Shown: piece by piece, positions 34,505 to 42,630 of the stretch
Layout of the letters: every line of letters starts with the position of its first letter
How positions within the stretch are numbered: position 1 is the stretch's first letter
Assembly (NCBI GenBank): GCA_046349955.1
Contig: JAXMBI010000011.1
Span: 141,175 to 205,174 of the forward strand
DNA length: 64,000 nt
Source: JBGAPH01 sp046349955
Lineage (GTDB): Bacteria; Planctomycetota; Planctomycetia; Pirellulales; JBGAPH01
Direction of reading: 5' to 3'
Notes under the pieces: generated by a model
The model's input: only the letters and a program-made list of their open reading frames with translations
Database searches by the model: none
What the model was told of the DNA's origin: nothing
Program-made: the position numbers and the translations under genes

Positions 34505-35863
34505 ATGCGCAGATCGCTCAGCGCGCTCACCGTTCTTTGCTCTGTCTGGCTGCTCGCCGGCGGCGTCGCGGCCAACGACGTTCAGATTCCCGCTGGCTGG
34601 ACGTCCCGCGCGGTCCGCGACGAAATCCGCCCGACGCTGCGCTACGCCTCTGAGGGGTTCGCGGGCCAAGGCCGCTTCCTGATCGAGCACGATCAGCGTC
34701 CCGGCCTCGACGGATATTGGCAGAAAAGCGTGCCGGTTGAGGGTGGGCGACACTACCGTTTTCAGGCCTATCGGCGGACCAGCGGCGTCGCGGAACCGCG
34801 CCGCAGCGGAGTCGCCCGTATTCTCTGGCGGAATGATCGCGGCGAGCCTGTGCCGCGCGACGAGCCGGTCGCCGCCGGCTATCTCGTGGGCTCCACGCCC
34901 ACGGCCGAAGCCGAGCATCCGCTCGACCGCGAGACAGATGGCGACGGCTGGACCCTCGTCGCCGACACCTACCGTGCGCCCCGGAGCGCCACGCGCGCGG
35001 TGATCGAACTGCACGGCCAGTGGGCGCCGGGCGGCCGCATCGAATGGAGCGGCGTCTCGTTCGAGCCCGCTCCCGTTCCCGCCGGCCGCAAGGTGCGGCT
35101 GGCCACAGTCCACTATCGCCCGCAGGGCCCTACGCCCGAGGCGAATCGCCAACAGTACGCGCCCCTGGTGGCCGAAGCGGCGCGGCAGCGGGCCGACTTA
35201 GTCGTGCTCGGGGAAACGCTCACTTATCCTGGCACGGGGAAGAGCTACGTGGAATGCGCCGAGCCCGTGCCGGGCCCTTCGACCGAGTACTTCGGCAAGC
35301 TGGCCAAGGAGCATGGGCTGTACATCGTCGCCGGACTACTCGAGCGCGAGGGACCGCTCGTCTACAACGTGGCGGTGCTGCTGGGGCCCGACGGCGCGCT
35401 CGTCGGCAAGTATCGCAAGGTTTGTCTGCCGCGCGGCGAAATCGAGTCCGGCATCGCCCCCGGCGAAGGTTTTCCCGTCTTCGATACGCGCTTCGGCAAG
35501 CTGGGGATGATGGTCTGCTACGACGGGTTCTTTCCGGAGGCGGCGCGCGCCCTCAGCAACCAAGGGGCCGAAGTGATTGCCTGGCCCGTCTGGGGCTGTA
35601 ACCCAGCGCTCGCGGCGGCGCGTGCCTGTGAGAACCACGTGTACGTCGTGAGCAGCACCTACGAAGACGTTTCGCGCAATTGGATGCTGACGGCCGTCTA
35701 CGACCACACTGGCGCGCCGGTGGTGCAAGCCAAGGAATGGGGCACGGTGGCTGTCGCCGAGGTCGACCTCGACGCACGGCTGCACTGGAACAGCCTGGGC
35801 GACTTCAAGGCAGAGTTGCCGCGGCACCGGCCCGCGGATGCAGCCGCCGGCCCCGCGAAATGA
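34505..35863 (+). CDS. Secreted carbon-nitrogen hydrolase (nitrilase superfamily)
   Basis: The 452-residue protein has a signal peptide (LSALTVLCSVWLLAGGVAA), a beta-rich N-terminal region to about 190 that is not recognised, then a nitrilase-type domain. The catalytic triad is present: E237 in VLGETLTYPG, K305 in GKYRKVCLPRGE, and C338 in MMVCYDGFFPEAAR. Such enzymes hydrolyse amides, nitriles or carbamoyl groups; the substrate is unknown. Export is unusual for the family but frequent in planctomycetes. It follows the kdp operon after 108 bases and is probably separate. Confidence 0.87.
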   Translation: MRRSLSALTVLCSVWLLAGGVAANDVQIPAGWTSRAVRDEIRPTLRYASEGFAGQGRFLIEHDQRPGLDGYWQKSVPVEGGRHYRFQAYRRTSGVAEPRRSGVARILWRNDRGEPVPRDEPVAAGYLVGSTPTAEAEHPLDRETDGDGWTLVADTYRAPRSATRAVIELHGQWAPGGRIEWSGVSFEPAPVPAGRKVRLATVHYRPQGPTPEANRQQYAPLVAEAARQRADLVVLGETLTYPGTGKSYVECAEPVPGPSTEYFGKLAKEHGLYIVAGLLEREGPLVYNVAVLLGPDGALVGKYRKVCLPRGEIESGIAPGEGFPVFDTRFGKLGMMVCYDGFFPEAARALSNQGAEVIAWPVWGCNPALAAARACENHVYVVSSTYEDVSRNWMLTAVYDHTGAPVVQAKEWGTVAVAEVDLDARLHWNSLGDFKAELPRHRPADAAAGPAK

Positions 35864-36138
35864 GCGGTCTGACTGGCTGAGGCTGGCCGGTTACGCCCGT
35901 TGTGGCTGCGCGACGCCCCAGCACTCGTGCCGAAGAACGCGAATTCGACGAGTCTCGCAGTAAAACGAGTGGCCCCGTGCCTTGAACAGCGATCGTAGGA
36001 TGCCGGACCGGTCTCGGTCCGATTCAGATTTTATCCGAGTTGCCGAGGGGATTCCCTGGACCTAGATACTAGCAGAAGGGGGCAGTTCCCCGGCTGACCG
36101 GTGTTGTGCGAAGCTGGCCACACCCTTGGGCAGTTCAG

Positions 36139-36170
36139 AAAAGCCGGTGGCAATGCGGCCGCCGGCTTTT
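36139..36170. terminator. Terminator-like hairpin
   Basis: AAAAGCCGG (36139-36147) pairs with CCGGCTTTT (36162-36170) across a 14-base loop. The A-run and T-run on the two sides make it a good bidirectional intrinsic terminator, placed between converging genes. Confidence 0.6.
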
Positions 36171-36260
36171 CTTATGCGCTTTCGCGGTCCGAGATTGCAG
36201 AATCGCGGCCTTGGCCTAGGTTTGCTCTGAGCCGGGTTACTGCCCCCTAGGCTTACGAAC

Positions 36261-36303
36261 GGACCGGCCGGCGCGCGAATGCCACAGGTTCGCCGGCCGG
36301 TCC
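36261..36303. terminator. Large GC-rich inverted repeat downstream of SRPBCC gene
   Basis: GGACCGGCCGGCG (36261-36273) and CGCCGGCCGGTCC (36291-36303) are perfect 13-base arms with a 17-base loop. It lies 48 bases past the stop of the minus-strand gene at 36352 and probably ends its transcript, though without a T-run. Confidence 0.5.
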
Positions 36304-36351
36304 ACCCTTCTTGGCGCTCCCGTTTGACGAACAAAGTTGCTTGCGGGATTC

Positions 36352-36948
36352 TTACTTGCCTTGGTCCCCCGTGGCCGCAGCGGGCGCCGAGGCCTCTGAC
36401 TGCTTCTTCAGGTTCGCGAGCGCCTCGTCGAAACTCGGCCCCAGCATCGTCTCCATATTCATCACCAGGCACATGGCCTTCCCGAGGAAGCCATTCTTGC
36501 CTGACATCCGCAGCGTGACTTCCGTTTCGCCGGGACCTTGGGGGACGAACTCATAGGCGAATTGAGCTGAGCCCGGCATCGGGCGCACGAACGTTTGCTC
36601 GAGCGCCACGAGCTCGTTTGGCCGGCTCTCGACGATTGTCATGCTTCCCTCGCCCACCTGCTCGTTGCCGTTCCAAGAGATCTTCGCGCCTTTGCCAACC
36701 GCCGGTTCGCTGAGCGTGGTCTGCGCGTTCGGATCGAGCTTCGACCACGGGGACCACGTCTCCCAGGCCCGCAGATCGTTCACCAGCGGAAAGACCTTGT
36801 CCGCCGGCGCGGCGATGCGGGCTGAACGTTGGATGCCGAACTCCGCCGGCTGCAGCGCCACCACGAGGCACGCTCCGGCGATGAGCACGACGAACAGAGC
36901 CAGGGCAATGAGCAAGTATCTGCGCACGGAAGGCTTCTCCTGGAGCAA
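36352..36948 (-). CDS. Membrane-anchored SRPBCC family protein
   Basis: The 198-residue protein has one N-terminal transmembrane helix (YLLIALALFVVLIAGACLVV) followed by a START/polyketide-cyclase-like domain: IAAPADKVFPLVNDLRAWETWSPWSKLDP is the typical opening. The helix-grip fold binds hydrophobic ligands; no specific one can be named. A lysine/alanine-rich tail follows. It lies 45 bases downstream of the ArsR-SRPBCC pair on the same strand and may share its transcript. Confidence 0.82.
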   Translation of the reverse strand: MLQEKPSVRRYLLIALALFVVLIAGACLVVALQPAEFGIQRSARIAAPADKVFPLVNDLRAWETWSPWSKLDPNAQTTLSEPAVGKGAKISWNGNEQVGEGSMTIVESRPNELVALEQTFVRPMPGSAQFAYEFVPQGPGETEVTLRMSGKNGFLGKAMCLVMNMETMLGPSFDEALANLKKQSEASAPAAATGDQGK

Positions 36949-36992
36949 ATAGGGAGCGAAATCGGCTGCTTCTCAAAGATGGCGGCCAAAAG

Positions 36993-37811
36993 TCAGCACA
37001 CATTGGGCGGCAAGCTAGGCAGCGGGAAATGCTCGGCGATCCAGGCGCTCCACGCCGGCTCCGCCCGTGCTGCCGCTTCGGCCGCACCAGGGCCGTAGAG
37101 ATAGACATCGATCGCCAGCACGACCTGGCCGCCCATCGGATGGGCGAACGACGAGAGCACGCCGACGTGAGGCTCGTCGAGGCGCACGAGCACCGCGTTG
37201 GGGTGTCCTCCGCCGCCGACTCGCTCCACCACGCCCGCCAGAGGCGGCGACAAGGCGCTCGCCATGCGCCACTCGCCTACCCGCGATCCCTGGACGCCCA
37301 GCAGCGCCGCCAGCTTGTCCCATGCTTCAGCGGCCGGCGGCGCTGCCGCGCCGATCAGCCGAAAGGCCGCGCTTGGCTGCCCGCGGAAATGCGTGAGGTA
37401 GAGCCGCAAGATTTCGAGGAACCACGGCCAGCCCGCTTCGAAGCCGCGGAGTTGGTCGTCCCAGTCGTCGTTGCTGGCGAACAAGCTGTGGACGACGCGC
37501 ACGATGCACGTCCCGCCGGCCTGCGCCTCGACGATCCACTCCGTCGCCAGCGTGGGATTCTCTGGGCCCAAATCGGCGCTCTCGGCGGCAAAGCGGTGGG
37601 GAGGATCCCAGGCGATGACCTGGGCCTTCGATTCCATGCCGGGGCCAAAGTTCGCGACCACCGTGCCATCGTCGCGGACCTCGGTCGGCACGAACCAAGC
37701 CGACACGCCTGGGCCGGTGGCAATCGCCTGCCACACTTCCTCCGGCGTGCCCGGCACTTCGATCTGCACAGCAACGGAGCGGCGCCCCGAAGGTTCCTTC
37801 TCGAGCGTCAT
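36993..37811 (-). CDS. SRPBCC/AHSA1-like protein, ArsR partner
   Basis: The 272-residue product has an Aha1-type START-like domain: VAVQIEVPGTPEEVWQAIATGPGVSAWFVPTEV, then FAAESADLGPENPTLATEWIVE and GFEAGWPWFLEILRLYL. A further region of about 110 residues is unassigned. Genes of this type often travel with an ArsR-family repressor, and here the start overlaps the regulator's stop (ATGA at 37808-37811). The frame is open far upstream, but that extension is a shadow of arsR. Ligand unknown. Confidence 0.85.
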   Translation of the reverse strand: MTLEKEPSGRRSVAVQIEVPGTPEEVWQAIATGPGVSAWFVPTEVRDDGTVVANFGPGMESKAQVIAWDPPHRFAAESADLGPENPTLATEWIVEAQAGGTCIVRVVHSLFASNDDWDDQLRGFEAGWPWFLEILRLYLTHFRGQPSAAFRLIGAAAPPAAEAWDKLAALLGVQGSRVGEWRMASALSPPLAGVVERVGGGGHPNAVLVRLDEPHVGVLSSFAHPMGGQVVLAIDVYLYGPGAAEAAARAEPAWSAWIAEHFPLPSLPPNVC

Positions 37812-38440
37812 GGGGGGTCCTGCGTTTCTGCGACGGGGGGGACGGCTACGTCGTCGGCTGGTTGCTGCGGCAAGGGATGCGCCAGGATTACCAGGCGATG
37901 CGCCCGCGCCTTCGGATCGGACGCGTCGTGATAGCGCGCGGCGAGCCCGGCAACCGCCTGCGTTAGTTCGCAGGCGAACGCGGCCCGCTCGTCGGCCGAG
38001 CGAAAGCGGATTTCGGTGTCGATCGACAGCGTCGCCAGCCGTTTGTTCACTTGCCGAGCGCGCCGCAGGAGATCGCCCACCTCGCGCACCGCCCGCGCGG
38101 CGAGTGCAATCAGATAGCCGGCGGATAGACGGTCGGCGGTGCGGCCGGGGTCGGCCGCAACCGGTCCCAAGGCAGCGGGGGAAACCACGTAGGACGCCGC
38201 GGTAGCCACGAGCAGCCGCTCCGTCAGGCCGCCCCACTTCCGCTGCTCGGCCACGCGCACGAGGCCATGCGATTCGAGCGCCCGCAGATGGTAGTTCACC
38301 TTTTGCCGCGGCATGCCGAGCCGACCCGCCAGCGCCGCGGCCGAGGCGGGGCTGGCCAACTCGGCGAGCAACCGGCTGCGCACCGGCTCCAGGGCGACGG
38401 TGGCGGCGGCGGCGTCCTCGATCACTTCGACCTCGATCAT
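37808..38440 (-). CDS. ArsR-family winged-helix transcriptional regulator
   Basis: The 210-residue protein has an N-terminal winged helix-turn-helix: LEPVRSRLLAELASPASAAALAGRLGMPRQKVNYHLRALESHGLVRVAEQRKWG in pattern (positions about 17-70). No metal-binding cysteines of the ArsR/SmtB type are seen. The C-terminal 130 residues are alanine-rich and helical and may dimerise or sense a ligand. A near-perfect palindrome sits 14 bases before the start, so self-repression is likely. It is coupled to the SRPBCC gene. Confidence 0.85.
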   Translation of the reverse strand: MIEVEVIEDAAAATVALEPVRSRLLAELASPASAAALAGRLGMPRQKVNYHLRALESHGLVRVAEQRKWGGLTERLLVATAASYVVSPAALGPVAADPGRTADRLSAGYLIALAARAVREVGDLLRRARQVNKRLATLSIDTEIRFRSADERAAFACELTQAVAGLAARYHDASDPKARAHRLVILAHPLPQQPADDVAVPPVAETQDPP

Positions 38441-38453
38441 GCGGACGTTCTAT

Positions 38454-38477
38454 CATTGACAAAAAATATTGTCAATG
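38454..38477 (-). promoter_or_regulatory. Palindromic operator and promoter of the ArsR operon
   Basis: CATTGACAA-AAAATA-TTGTCAATG is a perfect inverted repeat with 9-base arms. Read on the minus strand it contains TTGACA, followed 17 bases later by TAGAAC, which would serve as -35 and -10 boxes with an almost leaderless transcript. A repressor bound here would block RNA polymerase. Its AT-richness stands out in this GC-rich window. Confidence 0.7.
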
Positions 38478-38571
38478 ACTTCGGCGATCCGCGGGTCTGT
38501 CTTTTTTTGGCCCCGGCCGCGAAACTGCTGGCTCCTGTGCTCGCGTCGTCACATCTGTGGGAACGTCCGCT

Positions 38572-39489
38572 ATGTGCGTATCTCGCGTCGGCTTTGCTTG
38601 GGTGGCCATAGCAGTGGCGTGTTCCAGTGGCGCCGCGGCCGCCGAATTCCGGGAGGCGCTCGAGCAGGGTTCTCGCAGCGAAAAGGTCGCGGCGCTCGCC
38701 GAGTTCGAGAAGCAAACACGGCTGCCGGCCGACCTCGTCCCGCCGCTGTGGACCTTCGTCGAGTCGGAGATCGCCGCCCTCGAGCGACCGCTCGAGCTGG
38801 CCGACGAAGCCGACGCCGTGCCGCTCGTGGGGGACGAGACGCCGCTCGCCCAGTTGCTCGCCGATCCGGCTAAGCACGCCGACCGCAAACACGCTCTCGT
38901 CGGCTCGATCCGCGTGACGAACAACTACCGCGGACCCGCCGCGGAGTTGGCGCAGAGCCACCTAGCGCTCGAGTTCACGCCGCTCGACGAACGGGGCAAA
39001 CCGACGGGCGCTCGCGCCTATGCCTATCTGCCGCGCTCCTTCGGCGGACTGCTGCTCGAGCGCCTGGCGACTCGTCCCAGCGGCGCCGCCTCGCGGGCGA
39101 TCGTGCGGCTCGAGGTCGCGCCGCTCACGCGCGATCCGCGCGACGCGAATCTGTTGGTGGCCACCGATTGGCAACTGCTCCACGAGGGCGCCTGGAGCGA
39201 ATGGGAGTTCGCCGGGTTGCGCAGGTCGTTTCGTGTCTTGCCCAAGGCGGGCCGCGCAGCCGTGCCGGGCCTGGTGGAGCTATTGGCTGACCCGGCGCCG
39301 AAACGCCCTTCGACGCTCGCCGCCACCCTGCGGACGATGTGCCAGGGGACGCTGCTCAATCTCGACGTCCGCGAACGCCGCCAGGCGGCATCGTTGCTCG
39401 AGCGCAAAGCCGACGCGGCCAAAACTGCAGAAGAGCGGGCGCGGCTCACGAAGGCCCTTGCCGAATTGCGGCAATCACTTGCCCGCTAG
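38572..39489 (+). CDS. Hypothetical exported protein
   Basis: This 305-residue protein has a signal peptide (VGFAWVAIAVACSSGAAA). The body is rich in alanine, leucine, arginine and glutamate. It has one region around SIRVTNNYRGPAAELAQSHLALEFTPLDERGKPTGARAYAYLPRSFG that may be a beta domain and a helical C-terminal third (VRERRQAASLLERKADAAKTAEERARL pattern). No family was recognised. GTG at 38557 is an alternative start. It diverges from the ArsR operon. Confidence 0.65.
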   Translation: MCVSRVGFAWVAIAVACSSGAAAAEFREALEQGSRSEKVAALAEFEKQTRLPADLVPPLWTFVESEIAALERPLELADEADAVPLVGDETPLAQLLADPAKHADRKHALVGSIRVTNNYRGPAAELAQSHLALEFTPLDERGKPTGARAYAYLPRSFGGLLLERLATRPSGAASRAIVRLEVAPLTRDPRDANLLVATDWQLLHEGAWSEWEFAGLRRSFRVLPKAGRAAVPGLVELLADPAPKRPSTLAATLRTMCQGTLLNLDVRERRQAASLLERKADAAKTAEERARLTKALAELRQSLAR

Positions 39490-39525
39490 CGGCTTCGCCC
39501 GCATGCGCGGCGCGCGGCAAGCCAA

Positions 39526-40254
39526 CTACCGCTTGCGGCCGACATACCAGTAATACGGCACGCGCACGCCAGGCAAATACGGGACCGAGCTCCGCCCTTC
39601 AACGAGCCGCACCGTCTCCAAACGGCTCGTGAGATACGGCAAGTGATCGGCGCTGGGAAAGACGTTGTCGTGCGCGAACCACCACGGCCAAAAGGCCCGG
39701 CTCAGCGAGCCATGGCGTGATCGCCCCTCGGTCGGATGCTTGCGGGCAACATAGAAATCGACCACGCCCAGGTGGCCGCCGGGGCGCAGCAGTTCGATCG
39801 CTCGGTCGATAGCGGCGAACCAATCCGGGATCATCGTGAGCGAGTACGAAAACGTCGCCACGTCCGCCGGACCGTCGGCTGGAGCAAACTGGGTGACATC
39901 GGCCTCGACCGTGGAAACGTTGCCCCAACCGTGCCGCGCAATTCGCTGCCGCGCGACACTCAGCAGGCTCGGCGCGAGATCGACGACGTAGGCCTTGCGC
40001 AGATCTTTGAGCCGCGGCCCCAGCCGCTCCAGGTTTTCGCCCGTTCCGCCGCCAAGCTCGAGCCAGAGCCCGCCCGTCGGCGCCGGCAGCGCCTCGTAAA
40101 GCTCCTGGCGGCCGTGCAGCAAGCGGGCGCGAAAGGCGTCGTAGCCGGCCGCTTGGCGTGAGTAGAAGCTTTCCAGCCGTTCGGCATGCGTCTGCCCACG
40201 GATGGGCGAAAGGGCGAGGTGGGCGAGCGTTTTGAGATCGGCGGCCAGCGACAT
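39526..40254 (-). CDS. btaB: Diacylglyceryl-homoserine N-methyltransferase (betaine lipid synthesis)
   Basis: BtaB adds three methyl groups to diacylglycerylhomoserine to make the betaine lipid DGTS. The 242-residue class I methyltransferase has motif I LELGGGTGEN (65-74), VVDLAPSLLSVARQR, and the family-specific DVATFSYSLTMIPDW. YSRQAAGYDAFRARLLHGR at the N-terminus matches the family. It lies 20 bases downstream of btaA on the same strand, the order expected of a btaAB operon. The pairing is the strongest evidence. Confidence 0.85.
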   Translation of the reverse strand: MSLAADLKTLAHLALSPIRGQTHAERLESFYSRQAAGYDAFRARLLHGRQELYEALPAPTGGLWLELGGGTGENLERLGPRLKDLRKAYVVDLAPSLLSVARQRIARHGWGNVSTVEADVTQFAPADGPADVATFSYSLTMIPDWFAAIDRAIELLRPGGHLGVVDFYVARKHPTEGRSRHGSLSRAFWPWWFAHDNVFPSADHLPYLTSRLETVRLVEGRSSVPYLPGVRVPYYWYVGRKR

Positions 40255-40274
40255 GCGAGAATCGTGAGGAGGGC

Positions 40275-41471
40275 CTAGGCGACGTTCAGATCGGCGATGT
40301 AGAAGCTGCCGTAGGTGTGGACGCGATCCTTCGCGTGCAGTTCCGCGGCGAGCTCGGGTTGATAGGTTAGCAGCTTGCCGACGGAGCAGACTTCGTTGGC
40401 CACGCGCACGCTCAGGTCGTCGACATAGTCGACCAGCAGCCCGCCGCTACGCCATAGCACTCGTGCGCCCGAGGCCGCGCGATCGACAATCGCCTGCCAC
40501 TCTCGCTCGAGAAGCGGCCGGTGATGGGCGGCCAGCCAGTCCATGTGATCGAGCAGCGCGTAGCGGCTGATCTGCTCCGCGTGCCCTTCGAGGAACTCGG
40601 TGAGCGAACTCGTGCAGGTGCTCACGCGGTCGACGAGCCCCGCCTTGAGCCGGGCGAAATTCTCCGGCTTGAGGTACTCGGGGCAGCAATCGGCCGAGTA
40701 CTGACCGGTGAGATAGACCCGCCAAAAGTAGTTGTCGCGCAGCGGCAGCCAGGCGAAGACCGCCTCGAGCGAGTCTTCGATGAAGCGGACGATGCCGCCT
40801 GTGTAGTGGCGGTCGACCTGTTGCCGCTGGGCGCGGGGGACGCCGAGGAGCGAGAGGGTGCTGTCGCGGCCGACGGTCCAGCGGAGCGGACGCTTCCAAA
40901 ACGCCGGCCAGAGTTGGCCGTGGTAGATCGCGCGTTGCTCCTCGAGCGTCGTCGCGGCGAAGGCCGCCTCCACCGCCTCGCGAACCCTGGCCACGCGATC
41001 GATGTAGTGGTTGATCAGCCAGGCGAACATGCCGGAGCTGCCGCGAAAGTAGAAGCTCTCGCGCACGTTGTCTGCCCGGAAGAAGTCGATGTGGGCATCC
41101 CAATAGCGCTGAGCCGCCGGCGAGAGGTCGCGTCGCAGCAGGGCGTAGACGTCGCGATGTTCAAGATGCCGGCCGCGGCCGAAGAGGTCGAAGAACGTCT
41201 CGTAGTCCAGCCGGCGGATGCCCGCCTGCTTGAGCTCGAGCAGGGCGTTCTGTCGGTAGTTCATGTCCACGGCGTAGATCCGCCGCGGCGATTCGAGCGC
41301 GTAGTCGAGGGCGTTGCAGCCGGCCGAGGTGATCATGGCCACCGTGTCGCCGGCGCCAAGCCCCAGGGCCACGCGGTCGAGCCGCGGGTCTTCCCAGCAG
41401 GTGTTGTAGACGAGCTGCCGGCCATGCACGAAGCGGAAGCAGGCGGCGCTCAAGGAATCGGACAAGGACAT
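40275..41471 (-). CDS. btaA: SAM:diacylglycerol 3-amino-3-carboxypropyltransferase (DUF3419)
   Basis: BtaA moves the 3-amino-3-carboxypropyl group of SAM onto diacylglycerol, the first step to the phosphorus-free betaine lipid DGTS. The 398-residue protein has the DUF3419 hallmarks: LVYNTCWEDPRLDRVALGL, MITSAGCNALDYAL, IYAVDMNYRQNALLELK, FFRADNVRESFYFRGSSGMFAW and CTSSLTEFLEGH. The ATG at 41471 was used; the frame is open to 41531. DGTS usually replaces phospholipid when phosphate is scarce. Confidence 0.9.
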   Translation of the reverse strand: MSLSDSLSAACFRFVHGRQLVYNTCWEDPRLDRVALGLGAGDTVAMITSAGCNALDYALESPRRIYAVDMNYRQNALLELKQAGIRRLDYETFFDLFGRGRHLEHRDVYALLRRDLSPAAQRYWDAHIDFFRADNVRESFYFRGSSGMFAWLINHYIDRVARVREAVEAAFAATTLEEQRAIYHGQLWPAFWKRPLRWTVGRDSTLSLLGVPRAQRQQVDRHYTGGIVRFIEDSLEAVFAWLPLRDNYFWRVYLTGQYSADCCPEYLKPENFARLKAGLVDRVSTCTSSLTEFLEGHAEQISRYALLDHMDWLAAHHRPLLEREWQAIVDRAASGARVLWRSGGLLVDYVDDLSVRVANEVCSVGKLLTYQPELAAELHAKDRVHTYGSFYIADLNVA

Positions 41472-41513
41472 GGTTAAACTTTCAGGATCGCGAACGGTTC
41501 TTCTTCCACGGTT

Positions 41514-41598
41514 CCGGCGAGCGGCCGGCATAAGCCGGCTGATCTTCTCCGTCGAAGCTCGGCGGTCTGTCGGCCGGCTTGCGCCGGCCGCTCGCCGG
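41514..41598. repeat. Inverted repeat with 26-base arms between btaA and the phosphoesterase gene
   Basis: Arms at 41514-41539 and 41573-41598 are inverted copies matching at 24 of 26 positions, around a 33-base centre. The outer 16 bases (CCGGCGAGCGGCCGGC) match perfectly. The right arm also matches 71-99 of this window. In RNA it would form a long stem between the two genes, and it may mark a small palindromic mobile unit of REP or MITE type. Confidence 0.65.
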
Positions 41599-41606
41599 GG
41601 ACGTTG

Positions 41607-42371
41607 TTAGGCGGGTTGCAGTTCACCGAACGTCGACGGGATCGAGGGTTCCACCGCGGACTGCTCGCTGGCCCCCAGCGGGCGGGCGAGCTGCGAGCCG
41701 GGGTCCCAAACGTACGTGCGGGCAACGCCGCGACGCACGCCGACGAATCCCGCGGGCCGCTCGGTCCAGCAGCCACAGTTGAGGTAATGAACCCCCTCGT
41801 CACGTTCGTCGGCCGCCACGTGCGAATGACCGAGGATCACGCCGTGCAGCCCGCGCGCTTGGACCTCGGCCACGGCTCCCTTGCGCATCGCGCCAATCAC
41901 GCCGCTGAAACGCTTCGAGTGCCGCTTGAGCCGGCGGGCCAGGCGGTGCGAGCGGTCGAGCCGCTGGCTCCAGCGATAAACGCTTTCGGCCGCGGTGACG
42001 AGCATCCACGGCCAGTGAAGCGAACTGTCCCAACGGTCGCCGTGCTCGATGAGGTAGGTGCGCGAGCCGACGTCGAGCAACAGGCTCGGCTGCATTTCGA
42101 GCCCGACCAGGCCGGCGCACCAATCGTCAGTCGGATCATGGTTGCCGCGGAGCCAGTCGACATGGTGCTCGCGGGCGAACGACCGCAGCGCTTTGAGCGC
42201 GGCCACGTCGTCGGTCGAGAGGCCGCTGGCCCGTTTGCACTCGAATAGATCGCCGTTGACGATCAGCCGCGGCGTGCGCACCCAGCCCAGAAATGCAGCA
42301 AATTCCTGGCTGCGGCAGTTGCGCGCTCCGAGGTGCAAATCGCTGACGAGCACCGTGTCGAAATCTCGCAT
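41607..42371 (-). CDS. Metallophosphoesterase, LpxH/PlcP-like
   Basis: The 254-residue enzyme has the calcineurin-like metal motifs: VSDLHLG (D11, H13), NGDLFE (40-45), RGNHDPTDDW (75-84) and VILGHSHVAAD, with a helical insert of about 60 basic residues (WSQRLDRSHRLARRLKRHSK). This pattern fits the LpxH/COG2908 group, which includes the phospholipase PlcP of lipid remodelling. Its place directly upstream of btaAB on the same strand supports a role in releasing diacylglycerol from phospholipid; an LpxH-like role or another phosphatase role is possible. The ATG at 42371 has GAGGA 8 bases before it. Confidence 0.8.
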   Translation of the reverse strand: MRDFDTVLVSDLHLGARNCRSQEFAAFLGWVRTPRLIVNGDLFECKRASGLSTDDVAALKALRSFAREHHVDWLRGNHDPTDDWCAGLVGLEMQPSLLLDVGSRTYLIEHGDRWDSSLHWPWMLVTAAESVYRWSQRLDRSHRLARRLKRHSKRFSGVIGAMRKGAVAEVQARGLHGVILGHSHVAADERDEGVHYLNCGCWTERPAGFVGVRRGVARTYVWDPGSQLARPLGASEQSAVEPSIPSTFGELQPA

Positions 42372-42581
42372 CGGCGGCGTCCTCTGATTCCTGCTGTTTC
42401 CCTGTCGACCTACGAAGTATCGGCCGGCGCTGTTCGGGGCGCATGAAGTGGCCATGAGATTCTTGTGAAATGGGGAAAACCTGTGTATGGGGCTCGAAAA
42501 CCTCCGCCAATCGAACGCCTTGCGTAGGCGGGGCCGCGCGCTTTTTCGCGGCGGAGCTTGACGCCGCCGGCCGCCGCGATA

Positions 42582-42602
42582 ATATATCGCTATACGACAT
42601 AT
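42582..42602. promoter_or_regulatory. Putative PadR operator
   Basis: ATATATCG-CTATA-CGACATAT is an imperfect palindrome (7 of 8 pairs) 28 bases before the padR start. It stands in a short AT-rich island, as PadR-type operators often do, and probably carries self-repression. Confidence 0.5.
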
Positions 42603-42630
42603 CCGATAGCGACCCGTTGGTGTCTCGGCC

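Larger units (their letters stand above)
35864..36351. other. Intergenic region between converging genes
   Basis: Apart from the two terminator-like hairpins listed separately, nothing is recognised in these 488 bases. It separates the end of the nitrilase-like gene from the end of the minus-strand SRPBCC gene. Confidence 0.5.

Noticed and set aside
36993..38462. A single 489-residue minus-strand protein joining the SRPBCC gene with its upstream frame
   Set aside because: The upstream part is a shadow of arsR in another frame; the real start at 37811 overlaps the arsR stop by ATGA.
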